From the NCBI GenBank assembly GCA_964370075.1, contig CAYJHC010000025.1:1-23197 (forward strand): DNA of 23,197 bases. The letters run 5' to 3'. Position 1 is the stretch's first letter. Each line of letters begins with the position of its first letter. The notes under the pieces were generated by a model. The model made no database searches. It worked only from the letters and a program-made list of their open reading frames with translations, and was not told the origin of the DNA. Of the stretch, positions 1-7,699 are shown in pieces. This DNA is from CAYJHC01 sp964370075 (lineage in GTDB: Bacteria; Bacillota; Clostridia; Peptostreptococcales; Anaerovoracaceae). A program made the translations under genes and the position numbers.

Positions 1-55
1 TATAACTTACAATTCTTTTAGCATCTTCTAATGCTTGTTTCTTATTAACAGCCAT
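1..55 (-). CDS. N-terminal fragment of an unknown protein (runs off the window)
   Basis: Only the first 18 codons are present, reading MAVNKKQALEDAKRIVSY, and the frame is open to the left edge. The start is supported by an AAGGAGGC ribosome binding site just upstream (plus-strand complement at about 63-70). The 5' leader carries a perfect 6-bp stem AGTCGC/GCGACT (75-80 with 87-92). The peptide is charged and looks like the start of a soluble helical protein. I do not recognise the family from so few residues. Confidence 0.6.
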   Translation of the reverse strand, partial: MAVNKKQALEDAKRIVSY

Positions 56-612
56 TTATTCTGCCTCCTTAAACAGTCGCCCTGTTGCGACTCTCTTATA
101 ACAATATATAAAGTCTATCCGTTTATCGACTTCATTTCAAGTTTACAGTTGTTATTTTTATATAACTTTTTTGCTATTGTCTAAATTTCAATGTTTATCA
201 ACTGTATTTTAGTTCGATTTTCTTCTTATTTTTGAGAAAACAACAATTTTTCAACAATTTTTCACTATCTTGTTATCTCCTCGCCTTTGTTTTTTTCTCA
301 TTTTTGATAAATAATCCCAAGCAACTTTATCCTTTTTTTCCTCTTTCCAAAAAACTGTATACCAAATCTAATTCTTATTTATATATCTTTTCTTGGCTAG
401 CATATAGAAAAACAATTATTACCCCTTATACTTAAAGCTTCTCTACTAGTAATGCACAACAGAAATTTCAACACAACCTTCAACGTTTATATGTTCTGTT
501 TCCCTTTACACTGTAAATATGTTATTATATTTTTAGTGCGCTCATCTTTTACGAGCACTCAAGTATTTTTAAAGTTCTAAGAAACTTAAACAGACAAGGA
601 GTAACAATTATA
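56..612. other. AT-rich divergent intergenic region without a supported gene
   Basis: This spacer separates the minus-strand gene that starts at 55 from the plus-strand gene at 613. It is very AT-rich and T-rich on the plus strand. A 67-codon frame at 232-435 starts with TTG, has no ribosome binding site and is low-complexity, so I do not call it. The only sites I can support are the leader stem at 75-92 and the weak promoter/dyad near 505-533. Confidence 0.6.
505..533 (+). promoter_or_regulatory. Possible promoter with overlapping dyad upstream of the DUF368 gene
   Basis: TTTACA (505-510) is followed after 17 nt by TATTTT (528-533), a modest match to a sigma-A promoter. The -35 hexamer is also the left half of a perfect 13-nt dyad, TTTACA-C-TGTAAA (505-517), which could be an operator. 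The start codon is about 80 nt downstream. The assignment rests only on sequence similarity. Confidence 0.35.
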
Positions 613-1428
613 ATGAATCATATCAAAAATTTCTTTGCAGGAATGTTAATAGGTATAGCAAATACAATTCCCGGAGTAAGCGGCGGCACAATGGCAGTAA
701 TTCTCAACATGTATGACAAGCTATTAAACGCCGTGAGCCTAAAAAATTTAAAAAAGAACATTCCATTTTTAGCTGTGTTAGCTTTAGGAGGCGCTGTCGG
801 CATCCTCGCTTTTAGCAAAGTAATAGTAGCCCTTTTAAATAACTATCCACTTATTTTAAACTATATATTTATCGGATTAATTATTGGAAGCTTGCCGATA
901 ATAATTCGACATTCAAAAAAAGGTTATGGCAAAATCAGATCATACAATTACATTTTCGGAATTATTACTTTTGGAATAATGATTTGGATAACAGTAGCTG
1001 GCAATGGTAACATTACAAATCAATCCTTAGAAGACATGGGAGGTATATCTACCACTCTAATTATATATCTATTTGTTGCCTCCTTTATTTCCTCAGTTGC
1101 CATGCTCCTTCCTGGAATTAGTGGTTCCCTTTTATTGTTAATATTTGGGGTTTATGCAGTAATAATTGAGTCAATTGATGGATTCTATATGCCCATTTTA
1201 ATCCCTGTAGGATTGGGTGTAGGCTCAGGTATCCTAATAGGCGTAAAGGTCATTAGAGAGCTTATCAATCGGTTCCCTCAGCCTATATATCTGGCAATTT
1301 TAGGGCTAATGATTGGCTCCATATTTCCTATTTGGCCTGGCTACGAATTTTCATTAGAAGGAATTCTAGCAATCATTTTAGCTTTAGCTTTCGGAATAGT
1401 AGCATATCTATCTTCAAGAGGGAAGTAA
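613..1428 (+). CDS. popT: DUF368 / PopT-family polyprenyl-phosphate transporter (membrane protein)
   Basis: A 271-residue polytopic membrane protein of the DUF368 family. Members of this family (PopT) have been shown to flip undecaprenyl phosphate across the membrane so the lipid carrier can be reused for cell-wall synthesis. The diagnostic signatures are both present: IPGVSGGT near residue 20 and LPGISGS near residue 167, the two halves of an inverted internal repeat. About eight hydrophobic helices follow one another with short loops. The ATG is preceded by AAGGAG with a rather long spacing of about 11 nt. The gene is monocistronic and ends in a strong bidirectional terminator at 1494-1543. 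The transport direction is known for the family, not shown here. Confidence 0.85.
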   Translation: MNHIKNFFAGMLIGIANTIPGVSGGTMAVILNMYDKLLNAVSLKNLKKNIPFLAVLALGGAVGILAFSKVIVALLNNYPLILNYIFIGLIIGSLPIIIRHSKKGYGKIRSYNYIFGIITFGIMIWITVAGNGNITNQSLEDMGGISTTLIIYLFVASFISSVAMLLPGISGSLLLLIFGVYAVIIESIDGFYMPILIPVGLGVGSGILIGVKVIRELINRFPQPIYLAILGLMIGSIFPIWPGYEFSLEGILAIILALAFGIVAYLSSRGK

Positions 1429-1493
1429 CTTCTGAGAAAACCTATCAAGCACCACATTTCAAAATCTACAACTTCCAATTTCACTAAGGAATT

Positions 1494-1543
1494 AAAAAAG
1501 GCATATCTTAGAAAACTTTTTTCTAAGATATGCCTCTTTTATT
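1494..1543. terminator. Bidirectional intrinsic terminator
   Basis: A perfect 14-bp stem pairs 1500-1513 with 1521-1534 around a 7-nt loop. An A-run (1494-1499) on the left and a T-rich tail (1535-1543) on the right make it work in both directions. It sits between the convergent DUF368 gene and the GGDEF-EAL gene that ends at 1606. Confidence 0.9.
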
Positions 1544-1605
1544 AGATCATATGTTTGGTTTGCTCTACTTATATCACGAATATACCTGCTAAATAGTACA
1601 AAAGA

Positions 1606-3783
1606 CTATTTAATGCGCATATCTTTTATATGTATTTCCGCAAATTCATCTATTGGTATAGGTCTGCCAAAAAGGTAACCTTGTCCCAACTTACAATTTA
1701 TTGCCTTCACAAAGTCTAACTGCTCTTCAGTCTCGATACCTTCGGCTAAAGTATGATTTATATCCAGGTCTTTGCACATGCTAACTATTAACTTAGCTAT
1801 GCTATATGATTTTTTATTGTCTGTAATTGACTGGACAATACTCTTGTCAATTTTAACCTCACCAAAATTAGTAGATGTAAGTACAGACAGATTAGAATGG
1901 CCTGACCCAAAGTCATCCAATGAAATAATGAATCCCATTTCCAGTAGTTCTTCAACTAACAAGCTTAATCGATTTCCGTCTAATTCATCAATTCTTTCAG
2001 TTACCTCTACTATTATTGTAGAAGGGTGAATCTGGTGCTTATCACATACATCTTTAATTTTCTTCGCCACATCTTCTTCTTTTAAAGTAACCCTAGAAAA
2101 ATTAACTGCAACGGAAAATTCATTTAGATTTAAACCTATGGATTTTTCCCATTCTTTTAATTTTGCACATATTGTTTCCATTGCAAAAAAATCTACATAA
2201 CTAATAATATCTTCGTATTCATAAAAAGGGATAAAGTTATCTGGAGGTATTATCTTTCCATTATCATCTAATTTACGAATTAACGCTTCTGCTCCGATTA
2301 ATTTCATCGACTCCAAATTAACTTGTGGCTGCAAATACACTACAAATTTATTATTATCTATTTCTGCCAACAGATTATCTACTAATGCTTTTTTATAGCT
2401 ATCTGCTGCCCTTTTAATATTGTTAGTACTTTTCTTTTCCAAATACAACTTTGCATCAGCCTGCTCAATAAGTTCTAAAACATTAGGATTATTGCTACTC
2501 CAAATATCACCAACGCATATATCGATTCCTTGAATCTTTGCTTTTTCTTTCATTTTGTTTGTTTTTGCTACAAACTCTTCTTTTTCAGACACTGTATCAA
2601 TAACAGAAAATTCATCACCGCTTATTCTATAAGTCGCCACTCCAAAATTTTCGTACATGATGCTTGTCAACTCTTTTATTACTGCATCCCCATAACTTTG
2701 GCCGTTTTCTTCATTAATAATTTTCAGACCATTAATATCTATTAAAGCCACCCCCACATGTTTTGGCTGTTTTCTTTCTAATTCTTTCAATAATTTATTA
2801 TATCCATGCCTATTCCCAATGCCCGATAGGCTGTCAAAGAAACTTAAAAAGCTTAATTTTTCATACATTTCTTTTTTGTCTAAAAAGTCCGCAACAAAAG
2901 AAGCAAGCGTTGTTAGAAATTCATAATTCCCACTTGACTCTCTCGGGTTATCAATTGCTAATATCCCCTTTGTTGCTCCTTTTGAATTTGTCCAAGGAAC
3001 TCCTAACATTGAATCTAAGCCAAATGTATGATGCAAATCCCAGTATAAACTATTTTCTGTAAATTCATAGTTTGACTCTTCAGCATTGTAATAAAAAAAG
3101 CCCCCTCTATCAAACTCCTCAAATATAATATCAAATTTTTGTTTCTCAAGTGCTTCTATTAAATTTGCCTGTCCCTCAATATTTTCTTCATTCCATTCAA
3201 AAATATAATTCATTTTCCCATCTGAACTGACTTCTAAAATGGTAACCCTGTCAGCTTGAAAGTACCTACCAATCGCTTCTAAAGTATCCTCTATCGACTC
3301 TTCAGGAGTTCTATCAGAGTGGAGTATTCTAATACAATTATTCAAATACTTTTCTTCAATTAGCCTTTCATCAATTTCATTTAGATAAAGCTTTTCGTCA
3401 TTAACATCTGTTGCTACTGAAACAATATATGCCTCACCTTTAACTATTACTGGTTTACAAGAAATTTGATAGTACTTTTGGTTTATTTCACCAAAAACAT
3501 CCCTCTTATATTCGCTATTCTCATCAAAGTTCTTTTTAACACAAAATTGACAAGGGTGCCCCTTGCCTTGAAAAAGTTCATAACACTTTAACTCTCCTAC
3601 AGGTTTCTTGTATTTATTTATGATTGTTATCGCTTCTTCATTAAATTTAAAAATCTCATGATTATTTAACTTAGAAAAACAAATTGTATTTTCACTTGTA
3701 TTCCAAGCAGCATCCCCAAAGTCTTCATATCGCGCAATTTTGCTATTAAGTTTATCCAATTCTTCCTTCTCCCGTATAAGCAC
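1606..3783 (-). CDS. PAS-like/GAF/GGDEF/EAL cyclic-di-GMP signalling protein
   Basis: A cytosolic 725-residue protein predicted to turn over c-di-GMP. An N-terminal PAS-like segment (about 20-125) carries HPCQFC plus further cysteines (C67, C78, C81, C109). A GAF-like region (about 145-305) follows, then GGDEF (about 310-450) and EAL (about 465-720). The GGDEF signature is SGDEF (388-392) and the first metal Asp is kept in LIDING, so weak cyclase activity or GTP binding is possible; no RxxD inhibitory site is seen. The EAL domain has all catalytic residues: EAL 499-501, N561, E596, DD 623-624, K644, the E of AEGIE and Q701. It is therefore a likely phosphodiesterase. The start is GTG with only a distant GGGGAA; TTG at 3759, directly behind GGAGAAGGA, is an alternative. 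A TATAAT lies at 3808-3813, with a poor -35. Confidence 0.9.
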   Translation of the reverse strand: MLIREKEELDKLNSKIARYEDFGDAAWNTSENTICFSKLNNHEIFKFNEEAITIINKYKKPVGELKCYELFQGKGHPCQFCVKKNFDENSEYKRDVFGEINQKYYQISCKPVIVKGEAYIVSVATDVNDEKLYLNEIDERLIEEKYLNNCIRILHSDRTPEESIEDTLEAIGRYFQADRVTILEVSSDGKMNYIFEWNEENIEGQANLIEALEKQKFDIIFEEFDRGGFFYYNAEESNYEFTENSLYWDLHHTFGLDSMLGVPWTNSKGATKGILAIDNPRESSGNYEFLTTLASFVADFLDKKEMYEKLSFLSFFDSLSGIGNRHGYNKLLKELERKQPKHVGVALIDINGLKIINEENGQSYGDAVIKELTSIMYENFGVATYRISGDEFSVIDTVSEKEEFVAKTNKMKEKAKIQGIDICVGDIWSSNNPNVLELIEQADAKLYLEKKSTNNIKRAADSYKKALVDNLLAEIDNNKFVVYLQPQVNLESMKLIGAEALIRKLDDNGKIIPPDNFIPFYEYEDIISYVDFFAMETICAKLKEWEKSIGLNLNEFSVAVNFSRVTLKEEDVAKKIKDVCDKHQIHPSTIIVEVTERIDELDGNRLSLLVEELLEMGFIISLDDFGSGHSNLSVLTSTNFGEVKIDKSIVQSITDNKKSYSIAKLIVSMCKDLDINHTLAEGIETEEQLDFVKAINCKLGQGYLFGRPIPIDEFAEIHIKDMRIK

Positions 3784-3912
3784 AGTCTCAAATACATTTT
3801 CCCCAGTATTATATATATTACACGATTTTTACTCATAACACAACCAATCACGTATAGTTGTTTGAATTTTAGTCTATTTCTTTTCTTAATTCAAAAATAG
3901 TACTAATATAAG

Positions 3913-3938
3913 AAAAACCGTAAGGAACATCCCTACGG
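3913..3938 (-). terminator. Intrinsic terminator of the 37-aa membrane protein gene
   Basis: Read on the minus strand, an 8-bp stem (3931-3938 with 3918-3925, one G-U pair) with a 5-nt loop is followed by five U residues (3917-3913). It lies about 40 nt after the stop of the small ORF at 3979. Confidence 0.75.
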
Positions 3939-3978
3939 CATTATTTCTTAAACTTTATCGATAATAATCTAAAATGAC

Positions 3979-4092
3979 TTACTCGTCGCCCAGTCTTTTT
4001 TTTCCGATACAAATCATAGCAATAACTCCACCAATAGTTGCAACAGCCATTAAAGAACCAGCTACGATTGCGATTAACTTTTTATCTTTCAT
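3979..4092 (-). CDS. 37-aa single-pass membrane protein, unknown function
   Basis: A small gene of 37 codons starting MKDKKLIAIVAGSLMAVATI and ending in KKRLGDE. Residues 6-30 form one hydrophobic helix rich in Gly, Ala, Val and Ile. It is flanked by positive residues at both ends, and the tail after the helix is short and charged. The start is set by a perfect AGGAGG ribosome binding site 7 nt upstream. It has its own promoter (4130-4158) and its own terminator (3913-3938), so it is an independent transcription unit and not a shadow frame. It lies between the end of the ech operon and the GGDEF-EAL gene, on the same strand as both. I do not recognise a family. Small membrane proteins of this kind can be toxins, subunits or regulators, but nothing here decides that. 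Confidence 0.75.
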   Translation of the reverse strand: MKDKKLIAIVAGSLMAVATIGGVIAMICIGKKRLGDE

Positions 4093-4129
4093 TTTGACTT
4101 CCTCCTATTCATTCTCTTAACTCTTTTTT

Positions 4130-4158
4130 ATTGTAACGAAAAGCTAACATTTTAGCAA
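4130..4158 (-). promoter_or_regulatory. Sigma-A-type promoter of the 37-aa gene
   Basis: On the minus strand TTGCTA (4158-4153) and TACAAT (4135-4130) are separated by exactly 17 nt. Transcription would start near 4123, about 30 nt before the small ORF's ATG. Confidence 0.7.
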
Positions 4159-4228
4159 TAGTTTTCGTAATTATTTATTAATATTTGTAAAAGCCACTAA
4201 TACTTCAAAAATAAACCAAAATTTACAC

Positions 4229-4295
4229 AAAAAAACTGCACCTCTTCATTTTTCATATAGCGTTGTGCTATATGTATAATGTTTGAGATGCAGTT
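4229..4295 (-). terminator. Long intrinsic terminator of the ech operon
   Basis: On the minus strand an 11-bp outer stem (4295-4285 with 4244-4234; one position is G-U on this strand and a mismatch on the other) encloses a second perfect 8-bp hairpin (4274-4267 with 4261-4254, 5-nt loop). A U-tract follows at 4235-4229. It begins about 60 nt after the echF stop codon. Confidence 0.8.
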
Positions 4296-4357
4296 CGTCT
4301 TGATACATTTTTTATTTACTGTATAATTGTAAATTTTTCAGCTAAACTCACTAGGAC

Positions 4358-4756
4358 TTAAGCTTTAGCCTCCTCAGGCTTCTTTTCAACTGCTGGCTTT
4401 GGAGCAGGTTTCTTCACCTCAGGTGGATAAGCTACAAGAACTTCTTTCTCTGTTCCTGGTGCTGTATATTGTTGTTCCATATACAAACACTTCTTTGGAC
4501 AAACAGCCACACAGTGATTGCACTGAACACAACTCATTTTTTCAAGAGTCCACTTTGCTCCAGGTCTATCTACTGTGATAGCATTTGCTGGGCATTTCTT
4601 TTGACAAATCATGCACAATATGCACTTTTCTTCTTCGATTCCAATTTGTCCTCTTGTTCTTTCTTGCCACTCTCTCGGCACTGCCGGATAATTTCGAGTT
4701 GCAGGCTTTTTGAAAAGGCTTCCTAGAACCATTTTTCCTATTTTATAAAAGGCCAT
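4358..4756 (-). CDS. echF: Ech hydrogenase subunit F, two-[4Fe-4S] ferredoxin-like protein
   Basis: This is the NuoI-like electron-input subunit of the Ech complex, which passes electrons from reduced ferredoxin towards the small subunit. Two cluster motifs are present: CILCMICQKKCP and CVQCNHCVAVCP, each with the CxxCxxCxxxCP pattern. I place the start at 4756 (MAFYKIGKMVLGS, 132 aa). A longer frame reaches 4795 but overlaps the end of echE, while this ATG has AGGTAGGTG just upstream and lies 7 nt after the echE stop. The tail after the second cluster is rich in Pro, Lys, Ala and Glu (about the last 25 residues) and looks disordered. It is the last gene of the operon, ending before the terminator at 4229-4295. 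Confidence 0.93.
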   Translation of the reverse strand: MAFYKIGKMVLGSLFKKPATRNYPAVPREWQERTRGQIGIEEEKCILCMICQKKCPANAITVDRPGAKWTLEKMSCVQCNHCVAVCPKKCLYMEQQYTAPGTEKEVLVAYPPEVKKPAPKPAVEKKPEEAKA

Positions 4757-4763
4757 TCTGCAC

Positions 4764-5846
4764 CTACCTTTCTGTACAACTAATACAAGGGTCAATTGTT
4801 AGTACTAGCATTGGTACATCTGCAAGGTCACAACCTTGTAGAGTTTTTACCAAAGAAGGTATGTTCATGTTGGTCGGTGTTCTAACTCTCATTCTCTCCA
4901 AGAATTTAGTTCCATTACCTTTAGCGTAATAGACACCTTCTCCTCTAGGTTGCTCAATTCTAGCAACATATTCACCTTCAACATTTCCTTTTACAGGTAC
5001 TGCTATTTCGCCTTCAGGAATGATAGCTACTGCCTTTTCAATTAGTTCTATTGACTGTAGCACTTCTCTTACTCTTACTTTACATCTAGCATATGAGTCA
5101 CCATCATTCTCGATGCAAGGCTCAAAACCTAGCTGATCATAAACACCAGCCACGTCATTAGTTCTCATATCTTGAACTATACCAGAAGCTCTAGCCATTG
5201 GACCTACTGCAAGTAGTTCCTCTGCTTCTTCTTTTGATAGCTTTCCTACGCCACAAAGTCTATTCTTAACTGACGCATCCTCTAAGAATACTTTTGCCAG
5301 TTCATTAATTTCTTTTTTGATACCATTTAAAGTATCTACAATTTCTTTTAGTCCATCTGCATCGATATCTTTGTTTACTCCACCAACCTTACAAACAGAG
5401 AAGATAACTCGTCCTCCAGTTGTTTTTTCTAACAGGTCAAGTACAGTTTCTCTTACTCTCCAGCAGTGCATAAACAGACTTTCGAATCCAAATCCATCTG
5501 CAAGTAAACCTAACCATAATAGGTGCGAGTGGACTCTTGACATCTCATGCCAAATAGTTCTAAGGAATTTCCCTCTTTGCGGAACTTCAACTCCCATTGC
5601 ACCTTCAACTGCTGCGCAATATCCCCATCCATGTCCGAAACTACAAATTCCACATACTCTCTCAATTACGTACACCATTTCTGTGTACTCTTTCTTTTCA
5701 ACCAACTTTTCCAGACCTCTATGAATAAATCCAATAGAAGGAATCGCTTCCACTACCGTTTCGTCTTCTAGCACTAGGTCTAGATGTATCGGCTCAGGAA
5801 GTACTGGATGTTGTGGTCCGAAAGGAATTACTGTTCTTTTTGCCAT
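4764..5846 (-). CDS. echE: Ech [NiFe]-hydrogenase large (catalytic) subunit E
   Basis: This 360-residue NuoD-like subunit carries the Ni-Fe active site that reduces protons to H2. Both nickel-binding motifs are intact: RVCGICSFGH (C65, C68, H72) and DPCISCTER at the very C-terminus (C354, C357). This separates a true hydrogenase from a complex I subunit, which lacks these cysteines. The protein stops three residues after the last cysteine, so there is no C-terminal peptide for a maturation protease to remove; this is known for the Ech/CooH branch. Length matches family members. It sits between echD (13 nt upstream) and echF (7 nt downstream). No hyp maturation genes lie in the window. Confidence 0.96.
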   Translation of the reverse strand: MAKRTVIPFGPQHPVLPEPIHLDLVLEDETVVEAIPSIGFIHRGLEKLVEKKEYTEMVYVIERVCGICSFGHGWGYCAAVEGAMGVEVPQRGKFLRTIWHEMSRVHSHLLWLGLLADGFGFESLFMHCWRVRETVLDLLEKTTGGRVIFSVCKVGGVNKDIDADGLKEIVDTLNGIKKEINELAKVFLEDASVKNRLCGVGKLSKEEAEELLAVGPMARASGIVQDMRTNDVAGVYDQLGFEPCIENDGDSYARCKVRVREVLQSIELIEKAVAIIPEGEIAVPVKGNVEGEYVARIEQPRGEGVYYAKGNGTKFLERMRVRTPTNMNIPSLVKTLQGCDLADVPMLVLTIDPCISCTER

Positions 5847-5859
5847 CTTCGTTTCCTCT

Positions 5860-6207
5860 CTATTTCTTCATCCAAGGTGTCTCTTCTTTTGTAATAAAGA
5901 AGTTTCCTTGGAAATCCAATTTATTATGTTTAAATTTAATACCGAAAAGATCATTCATTTCATTTTCATAAATAAATGCTCCCCAATATTCTCCAGTGAT
6001 GCTTTCCATTACTCTATCCGCTGGAATGTTCAATTTTACATTTAAAAGCTGGTGATCCTTATCAAAAGTATAAAGGATTTCAGTTTCATCGCCAACATTT
6101 GTTGCACATGCCTGAACAAGTCTGTATCCTTCAGCTTTAATATCTCTTACTTCTTGTAAAAGCTGAGAGCTTTCAATGATTTTAAATTCTTGCTTAGTTG
6201 CTTCCAT
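5860..6207 (-). CDS. echD: Ech hydrogenase subunit D (NuoC-like)
   Basis: A 115-residue soluble subunit homologous to the 30-kDa NuoC subunit of complex I. It has the family pattern near its C-terminus, with an acidic NEMNDLFGI stretch (about residues 81-89) followed by a short basic segment. It has no cofactor and bridges the catalytic core of the complex. It starts one nucleotide after the echC stop, with its AAGGAGGG ribosome binding site lying inside the 3' end of echC, so translation is probably coupled. EchD proteins vary a lot in sequence; the assignment relies on both the motif and the gene order. Confidence 0.88.
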   Translation of the reverse strand: MEATKQEFKIIESSQLLQEVRDIKAEGYRLVQACATNVGDETEILYTFDKDHQLLNVKLNIPADRVMESITGEYWGAFIYENEMNDLFGIKFKHNKLDFQGNFFITKEETPWMKK

Positions 6208-6208
6208 T

Positions 6209-6787
6209 TTATTTGCCCTCCTTTTCAGTTTCTTCCGCCTCTATAGCTTGTGCTTCAGCTTCCACAGCCTCAACTTCAGCCTCTACAGCTTCAACTTCAG
6301 TTTCCACATCTTCAATAGTTTCTTCAACCTGAGCTACTTGAGCAACTGGGTTTTTCTTTTGAATATCTAATGCAGCTTTCTTTTCAGCTAGAACTCCTAG
6401 CCCTTTTACTACACCGTCAATAATCGCCTCTGGTCTAGCGGCGCATCCTGGAACATATACGTCTACAGGAATTACTGTATCTACACCACCTAATATATTG
6501 TAACACTCTCTAAAAATTCCTGCTGTACAAGCACAAATTCCACATGCTACTACTACCTTAGGCTCTGGCATCTGATCATATATTTGTTTAACAACATTCT
6601 TGTTTTGCTCATTTACTGAGCCTGTTACAAGAAATATGTCTGCGTGTTTTGGATTACCTGTGTTAATAATTCCAAATCTTTCAACGTCATACATAGGTGT
6701 AAGGCAGGCTAACACTTCTATGTCACAGCCGTTACAACTGGATCCATCGTAATGGATTAACCAAGGTGATTTTGTTATATAAGCCAT
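6209..6787 (-). CDS. echC: Ech hydrogenase small subunit C (NuoB-like) with acidic repeat tail
   Basis: The small subunit carries the [4Fe-4S] cluster closest to the Ni-Fe site. Cysteine motifs match the NuoB/EchC family: CNGC at 18-21, CGIC at 82-85 and PGC at residue 115. The conserved core ends near residue 135. After that comes an unusual tail of about 55 residues, very rich in Glu, Ala and Val, with a repeated EAVEAEV-like unit (about 165-185). The total of 192 aa is longer than the roughly 150 aa usual for EchC. The tail is probably disordered or forms a charged helix. The gene has a strong AAGGAGG site in the 12-nt gap after echB. Confidence 0.94.
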   Translation of the reverse strand: MAYITKSPWLIHYDGSSCNGCDIEVLACLTPMYDVERFGIINTGNPKHADIFLVTGSVNEQNKNVVKQIYDQMPEPKVVVACGICACTAGIFRECYNILGGVDTVIPVDVYVPGCAARPEAIIDGVVKGLGVLAEKKAALDIQKKNPVAQVAQVEETIEDVETEVEAVEAEVEAVEAEAQAIEAEETEKEGK

Positions 6788-6799
6788 CTTGCAACCTCC

Positions 6800-7699
6800 T
6801 TACAAAAATAGTAATACGAAAAAGTTTGAACCGCCTAGAAGGATAAACAAGTTTATACCTCCAAGAATCAAAGTTACAATCCAAGCTGACTTAAGCGTGA
6901 ATTCCCACTTCATTCTGGCGAAACTGTTGTCTATGAACACTTCTAAGAAGTAAGTTAGTAGACAAACTACAATACCGATTATTATTCCTAACATAGTTCC
7001 GTTTGTAAAGAATAGGAAAACAAATCCTAAAAGCATTATGTTCTCGTACCAGTGAGAAATTTCAATCAAAGCTAATGTTTTTCCTGAAAATTCTGTAGTA
7101 AGACCTTTTACAAGCTCTTGGTGACCGTGGTGAGACATACTTAAGTCAAACGGAGACTTACGGAATTTAATAGTAAGAATAAATATATATCCTAAGAATA
7201 TTCCTGCTGCAGGCAAGATTGCCATAGACTCATTATTCAAAATATCTGCAACTTCGAAGCTTCCTGATACCATGAATAGTCCAATAGCCGTAATTAATAC
7301 CATTGGCTCATAAGCCAAAGTTTGTAGTAATTCTCTCTCTGCACCAATCTGCGCATATGGTGAATTTGATGAAAATGCTGCAACCACCAAGAATACGCTT
7401 GCTAACGTTAATGTAAATATTACTAGCAGTAAATTTTCTCCAGCAAAGAATAATGCTCCTGTGAAAACTACCATTATGAAGAAACCTAAAACATAGAAAT
7501 CTTGTACCTTATTTACTGTAATATTTTCTTTCTCTAAAAGCTTAAACACATCATAGAAAGGCTGAAGTATAGGAGGACCTTGACGTCCTTGCATTCTTGC
7601 TGTAATTTTTCTATCTGCCCCTGCTAAAATACCACCTACTATAGGCGCAAATACTAGGTATGCTACTACAGATATTACTATTGTCATTGTAGAACTCAT
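6800..7699 (-). CDS. echB: Ech hydrogenase membrane subunit B (NuoH-like)
   Basis: A 299-residue integral membrane protein with about eight helices, homologous to NuoH of complex I. It anchors the soluble hydrogenase arm and forms part of the ion path next to the catalytic module. Conserved segments include RMQGRQGPP followed by PFYDVFKLLEKE (about residues 36-57), GAERELLQTLAYEPM and the SPFDLSMSHHGHQELVKG loop. Its ATG overlaps the echA stop codon by one base (TAATG), with AGGAGGTG inside the end of echA, which indicates translational coupling. Confidence 0.94.
   Translation of the reverse strand: MSSTMTIVISVVAYLVFAPIVGGILAGADRKITARMQGRQGPPILQPFYDVFKLLEKENITVNKVQDFYVLGFFIMVVFTGALFFAGENLLLVIFTLTLASVFLVVAAFSSNSPYAQIGAERELLQTLAYEPMVLITAIGLFMVSGSFEVADILNNESMAILPAAGIFLGYIFILTIKFRKSPFDLSMSHHGHQELVKGLTTEFSGKTLALIEISHWYENIMLLGFVFLFFTNGTMLGIIIGIVVCLLTYFLEVFIDNSFARMKWEFTLKSAWIVTLILGGINLFILLGGSNFFVLLFL

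Noticed and set aside
232..435. 67-codon plus-strand frame
   Set aside because: TTG start, no ribosome binding site, T-rich low-complexity content in an intergenic region.
3666..3851. 61-codon minus-strand frame at the start of the GGDEF-EAL gene
   Set aside because: It overlaps the real gene in another frame and has no family features.
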